This document shows, one piece after another, positions 61,653 through 64,000 of a stretch of 64,000 bases of DNA. The position numbers were made by a program, and so were the translations under genes. The notes under the pieces were generated by a model. It saw only the letters and a program-made list of their open reading frames with translations. It was not told where the DNA came from and ran no database searches. The number at the start of each line of letters is the position of its first letter. Position 1 is the first letter of the stretch. This DNA is from VSJD01 sp041653875 (GTDB lineage Bacteria > Verrucomicrobiota > Kiritimatiellia > JAAZAB01): positions 124,001 to 188,000 of the forward strand of contig JBAZEM010000001.1 of assembly GCA_041653875.1 (NCBI GenBank). The letters run 5' to 3'.

Positions 61653-63866
61653 ATGCCACCCGAACTCACACCGCAAGCCGCCCTGGAGCGTCATTTCGGA
61701 TTCCGCGAGTTCCTCGACGGGCAGGAAGGCGTCATCCGCTCGGTCCTGGCCGGCGACGATACCCTGGTGGTTATGCCCACCGGCGGCGGGAAATCGCTCT
61801 GCTATCAGCTTCCGGCCTTGCTGTTGGACGGCATCACGGTGGTGGTCTCGCCCCTGATCGCCCTGATGAAGGACCAGGTGGACAGTCTGACGGCCAAGGG
61901 CATTCCCGCGGCCTTCATCAACTCGTCCCTGAGCGATCGCGAGCTGGATGACCGCATCGCGCGCATGATTCGCGGCGAGTTCCGGCTGGTGTATATCGCG
62001 CCGGAACGTTTCAAAAGCGCGCGGTTTGTCTCCGCCCTGGCGCCCCTCTCCATCGCCTTGTTCGCGATCGACGAGGCCCACTGTATTTCCCAATGGGGCC
62101 ACGATTTCCGCCCCGACTATCTGCGTTTGAAACACGCGCTCCGCGAAATCGGGCAACCGCCGGTGATCGCGCTGACCGCCACGGCGACGCCGGAAGTCCG
62201 CGCCGACATTATCGCGCAACTGGCGCTGGTTCAGAATGGAACCCGCGCGCCTAAAATATTTGTGACCGGGTTTGCCCGCCATAATCTTTCCTTCACGGTC
62301 ACCCGCGTTGGCAACAATTCCGAAAAGATGGAGCGCGTCCTGGCGGCGGTCCGCGCCGGACAAACCGGCATCGTGTATTGCGCCACGCGCAAAAATGTCG
62401 AACGGCGCTCCAAAGAACTGCGCAAACTGGGCGTCGATTGCGTGGCCTACCACGCCGGCCTGACCGATGAACAGCGCGCCCGCGCCCAAACCCGGTTTAT
62501 GAGCGGCGCGGCGCCGGTGGCGGTGGCCACCAACGCCTTCGGCATGGGCATCGACCGCGCCGATCTGCGCTTCATCCTGCATTTCGACATCCCCGGCAGT
62601 GTGGAGGCTTATTACCAGGAAGCCGGGCGGGCGGGCCGCGACGGCGAGCCGGCGCGCTGCGAACTGCTGTTCAATTATGCGGATATCCGCACGCAGGAGT
62701 TCTTTATCGAGGGCGCCAATCCGACCCGCGCCGTCATCGCCGATACGCGCGAAAACCTGATCCGCTTGTGCGCCCGGGGTTCCATTCGGATGTCGATCGC
62801 GGACATCGCCGAGTCCATGCTGACCGCCCCCAACGACATGGCTGTGGCCACCTCCTTGCACCTCCTGGAACGCGCCGGATTCATCCGCCGCGGATATGCG
62901 CCGGGCGGACGGACCTATACCACCGAGTTAATCAAGCCCGTCAAGCCGCTGGAGAGCCTGGCGATCGATTACGAACGTTTGGATGCCAAACGCGAGCGGG
63001 ACGAATTGAAGTTGCGGCGCATGATCGAATATGCCGACTCTCCCGCATGCCGGCAGTATTATATCCTGAACTATTTCGGCGACACGCAGGCCCAGGACCA
63101 TCGCGTCTGCGGCCGTTGCGACCGCTGCCGCACCGGTAATACCGCGCGCGAAGGCGCGCGCCTGCCCACGGCGGAGGAAACGGTCGTCATTCAGAAGGCG
63201 CTTTGTTGCGTGGGACGCTTGCAGGGACGCTTTGGACGCGGACGTATCACCCAGACCCTGGTCGGCTCCCGCGCCAAAGAGGTGTTGGATGCCGGCCTGG
63301 ACCGGCAATCCACCTATGGTTTGCTGGCGGACGAAGGTTCTGATTTTGTGTGGAGCCTGATCGATGCGCTCATCGCCGTCGGTTGTATCGCGGTCAGCGG
63401 CGACAAGTATCCGACCCTTGCGCTGACGCCGCTTGGCTACGAGGTGGCCCAAGGCCAAAAAAGCGTTCCCGTGGGTCTCCCCCCTCGGCGTGCAGCGCCG
63501 GACAACAAGGCGCGACGCGGCCCTTCGACTACGCTGGTTCGACCCCGCTCACCACAGGTCAGGGCAGGCCCTTCAGGCAAGAAAGTTCCGGATCAGGCGC
63601 CGGACGATTTCCCGGCTAACGGCCCTGCGGCGGTCATGTTAAAGCGTCTGAAAGAATGGCGTCGAAAGAAAGCGGCCGTCATGGGCGGCGTGCCCGCGTA
63701 TATCGTTTATTCCGATAAGACGCTCAAGGAACTGGCGCTTGCCCAGCCGCGCACCCAGGAAGACCTTCTGCTCATTCGCGGCATCGGTCCCGCCAAAGCC
63801 CGTCAATTTGGCAAGGAAACTCTGGAGATCATCCGGACCGCAACGGAGTCCGAGTCTGCTGGCTAA
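61653..63866 (+). CDS. recQ: ATP-dependent DNA helicase RecQ
   Basis: 737 residues. MPTGGGKSLCYQLPALL (Walker A, about 36), DEAHCISQWGHDFRPDY (about 142), ATNAFGMGIDRADLRFILHFDIPGSVEAYYQEAGRAGRDG, zinc-binding RQC region with CRQYYILNYFGD and VCGRCDRC, and HRDC at the end (LLLIRGIGPAKARQFGKETLEIIR). Unwinds recombination and replication intermediates. Residues about 608-655 (VGLPPRRAAPDNKARRGPSTTLV) are encoded by dispersed-repeat-like sequence (CTTCGACTACGCTGG) forming an unusual linker before HRDC. Confidence 0.93.
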   Translation: MPPELTPQAALERHFGFREFLDGQEGVIRSVLAGDDTLVVMPTGGGKSLCYQLPALLLDGITVVVSPLIALMKDQVDSLTAKGIPAAFINSSLSDRELDDRIARMIRGEFRLVYIAPERFKSARFVSALAPLSIALFAIDEAHCISQWGHDFRPDYLRLKHALREIGQPPVIALTATATPEVRADIIAQLALVQNGTRAPKIFVTGFARHNLSFTVTRVGNNSEKMERVLAAVRAGQTGIVYCATRKNVERRSKELRKLGVDCVAYHAGLTDEQRARAQTRFMSGAAPVAVATNAFGMGIDRADLRFILHFDIPGSVEAYYQEAGRAGRDGEPARCELLFNYADIRTQEFFIEGANPTRAVIADTRENLIRLCARGSIRMSIADIAESMLTAPNDMAVATSLHLLERAGFIRRGYAPGGRTYTTELIKPVKPLESLAIDYERLDAKRERDELKLRRMIEYADSPACRQYYILNYFGDTQAQDHRVCGRCDRCRTGNTAREGARLPTAEETVVIQKALCCVGRLQGRFGRGRITQTLVGSRAKEVLDAGLDRQSTYGLLADEGSDFVWSLIDALIAVGCIAVSGDKYPTLALTPLGYEVAQGQKSVPVGLPPRRAAPDNKARRGPSTTLVRPRSPQVRAGPSGKKVPDQAPDDFPANGPAAVMLKRLKEWRRKKAAVMGGVPAYIVYSDKTLKELALAQPRTQEDLLLIRGIGPAKARQFGKETLEIIRTATESESAG

Positions 63867-63887
63867 GCGAACTACGGTGGGGACGGT

Positions 63888-64000
63888 TCATGCATACGAT
63901 TTTTTTCGTTGCCTGCAGGACTTTGCCAGCGTTTGGCTGTCTTCCAGCCCCAATGCTATCCGCAGATCCATCCGCGACCGCTGCATGATGGAGATGGCAT
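63888..64000 (-). CDS. Possible C-terminal end of a transposase-type protein, partial
   Basis: The minus strand is open from the right edge to TGA at 63890-63888 and gives 36 residues ending MQRSRMDLRIALGLEDSQ then TLAKSCRQRKKSYA. The stop lies on TGAACCGTCCCC, a string I associate with the ends of REP-type tyrosine transposase loci. Too short to identify; the plus-strand reading from 63890 is equally short and has no match. Confidence 0.3.
   Translation of the reverse strand, partial: AISIMQRSRMDLRIALGLEDSQTLAKSCRQRKKSYA

Overview
The window is GC-rich bacterial chromosome carrying about 50 intact genes, a set of decayed genes and many short dispersed repeats. Signal peptides, lipoprotein signals, type IV pilus ATPases and a GatCAB amidotransferase point to a Gram-negative-type bacterium that charges Gln/Asn tRNA indirectly. 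AdhE, a superoxide reductase and a flavodiiron protein suggest an anaerobic or oxygen-sensitive fermenter. The overall style (repeat-rich gaps, UroD-family proteins, a TPR/DUF5683 protein beside YidD) resembles PVC-group metagenome genomes such as Kiritimatiellota. That placement is inference; no rRNA or other phylogenetic marker is present. I found no tRNA, rRNA, CRISPR array or prophage.

Positions 1-17,400 are mostly housekeeping: the yidD end, a TPR membrane protein, a GT2 glycosyltransferase, a CPBP protease, mtnA, a B12-binding radical SAM protein, thiL-tsaE, gatC-gatA-gatB, a pilB-pilT-pilB block and a dimeric dUTPase. Positions 17,500-25,740 hold an oxidoreductase, a cupin, a STAS protein, adhE, a UroD-family protein, a Phd/PIN toxin-antitoxin pair and YifB/ComM.

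Positions 26,240-32,710 form a signalling cluster: a NarL-type regulator, two single-domain receivers and two large histidine kinases. Positions 33,090-45,550 look like a stress and storage-sugar island: superoxide reductase, flavodiiron protein, a small CBM48 protein, a heavy-metal-binding lipoprotein, OtsA-OtsB fusion, GlgA, DUF5752 plus TreT trehalose synthase, a DUF3568 lipoprotein, PTS enzyme I and a dihydroorotate-dehydrogenase-like protein. It ends in a gene graveyard (45,548-47,540) with fragments of a CoA-acylating aldehyde dehydrogenase, a GH94 cyclic-glucan synthase-like protein and a phosphoketolase.

Positions 47,580-58,820 are accessory: a secreted metallophosphoesterase with FG-GAP repeats, an AbiE-like pair in reversed order, a SWIM/SNF2 helicase, a PIN toxin module whose antitoxin carries a stop codon, a broken hicA, an orphan antitoxin-type HTH gene and an AlbA_2-type ATPase with a 12-bp tandem repeat. 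The right end returns to core genes (rsmB, a UroD-family gene, recQ), with a possible transposase fragment at the edge.

At least five repeat families recur: 131-134 bp elements with 20-bp terminal inverted repeats, a 92-bp hairpin, a 36-bp hairpin, a 59-bp palindrome and MITE-like elements with 18-bp inverted ends. Several lie inside or at the ends of coding sequences and supply codons or stop codons. I see no single convincing new system; the best candidates are the reversed AbiE/SNF2 neighbourhood, the PIN triad and the repeat families themselves.
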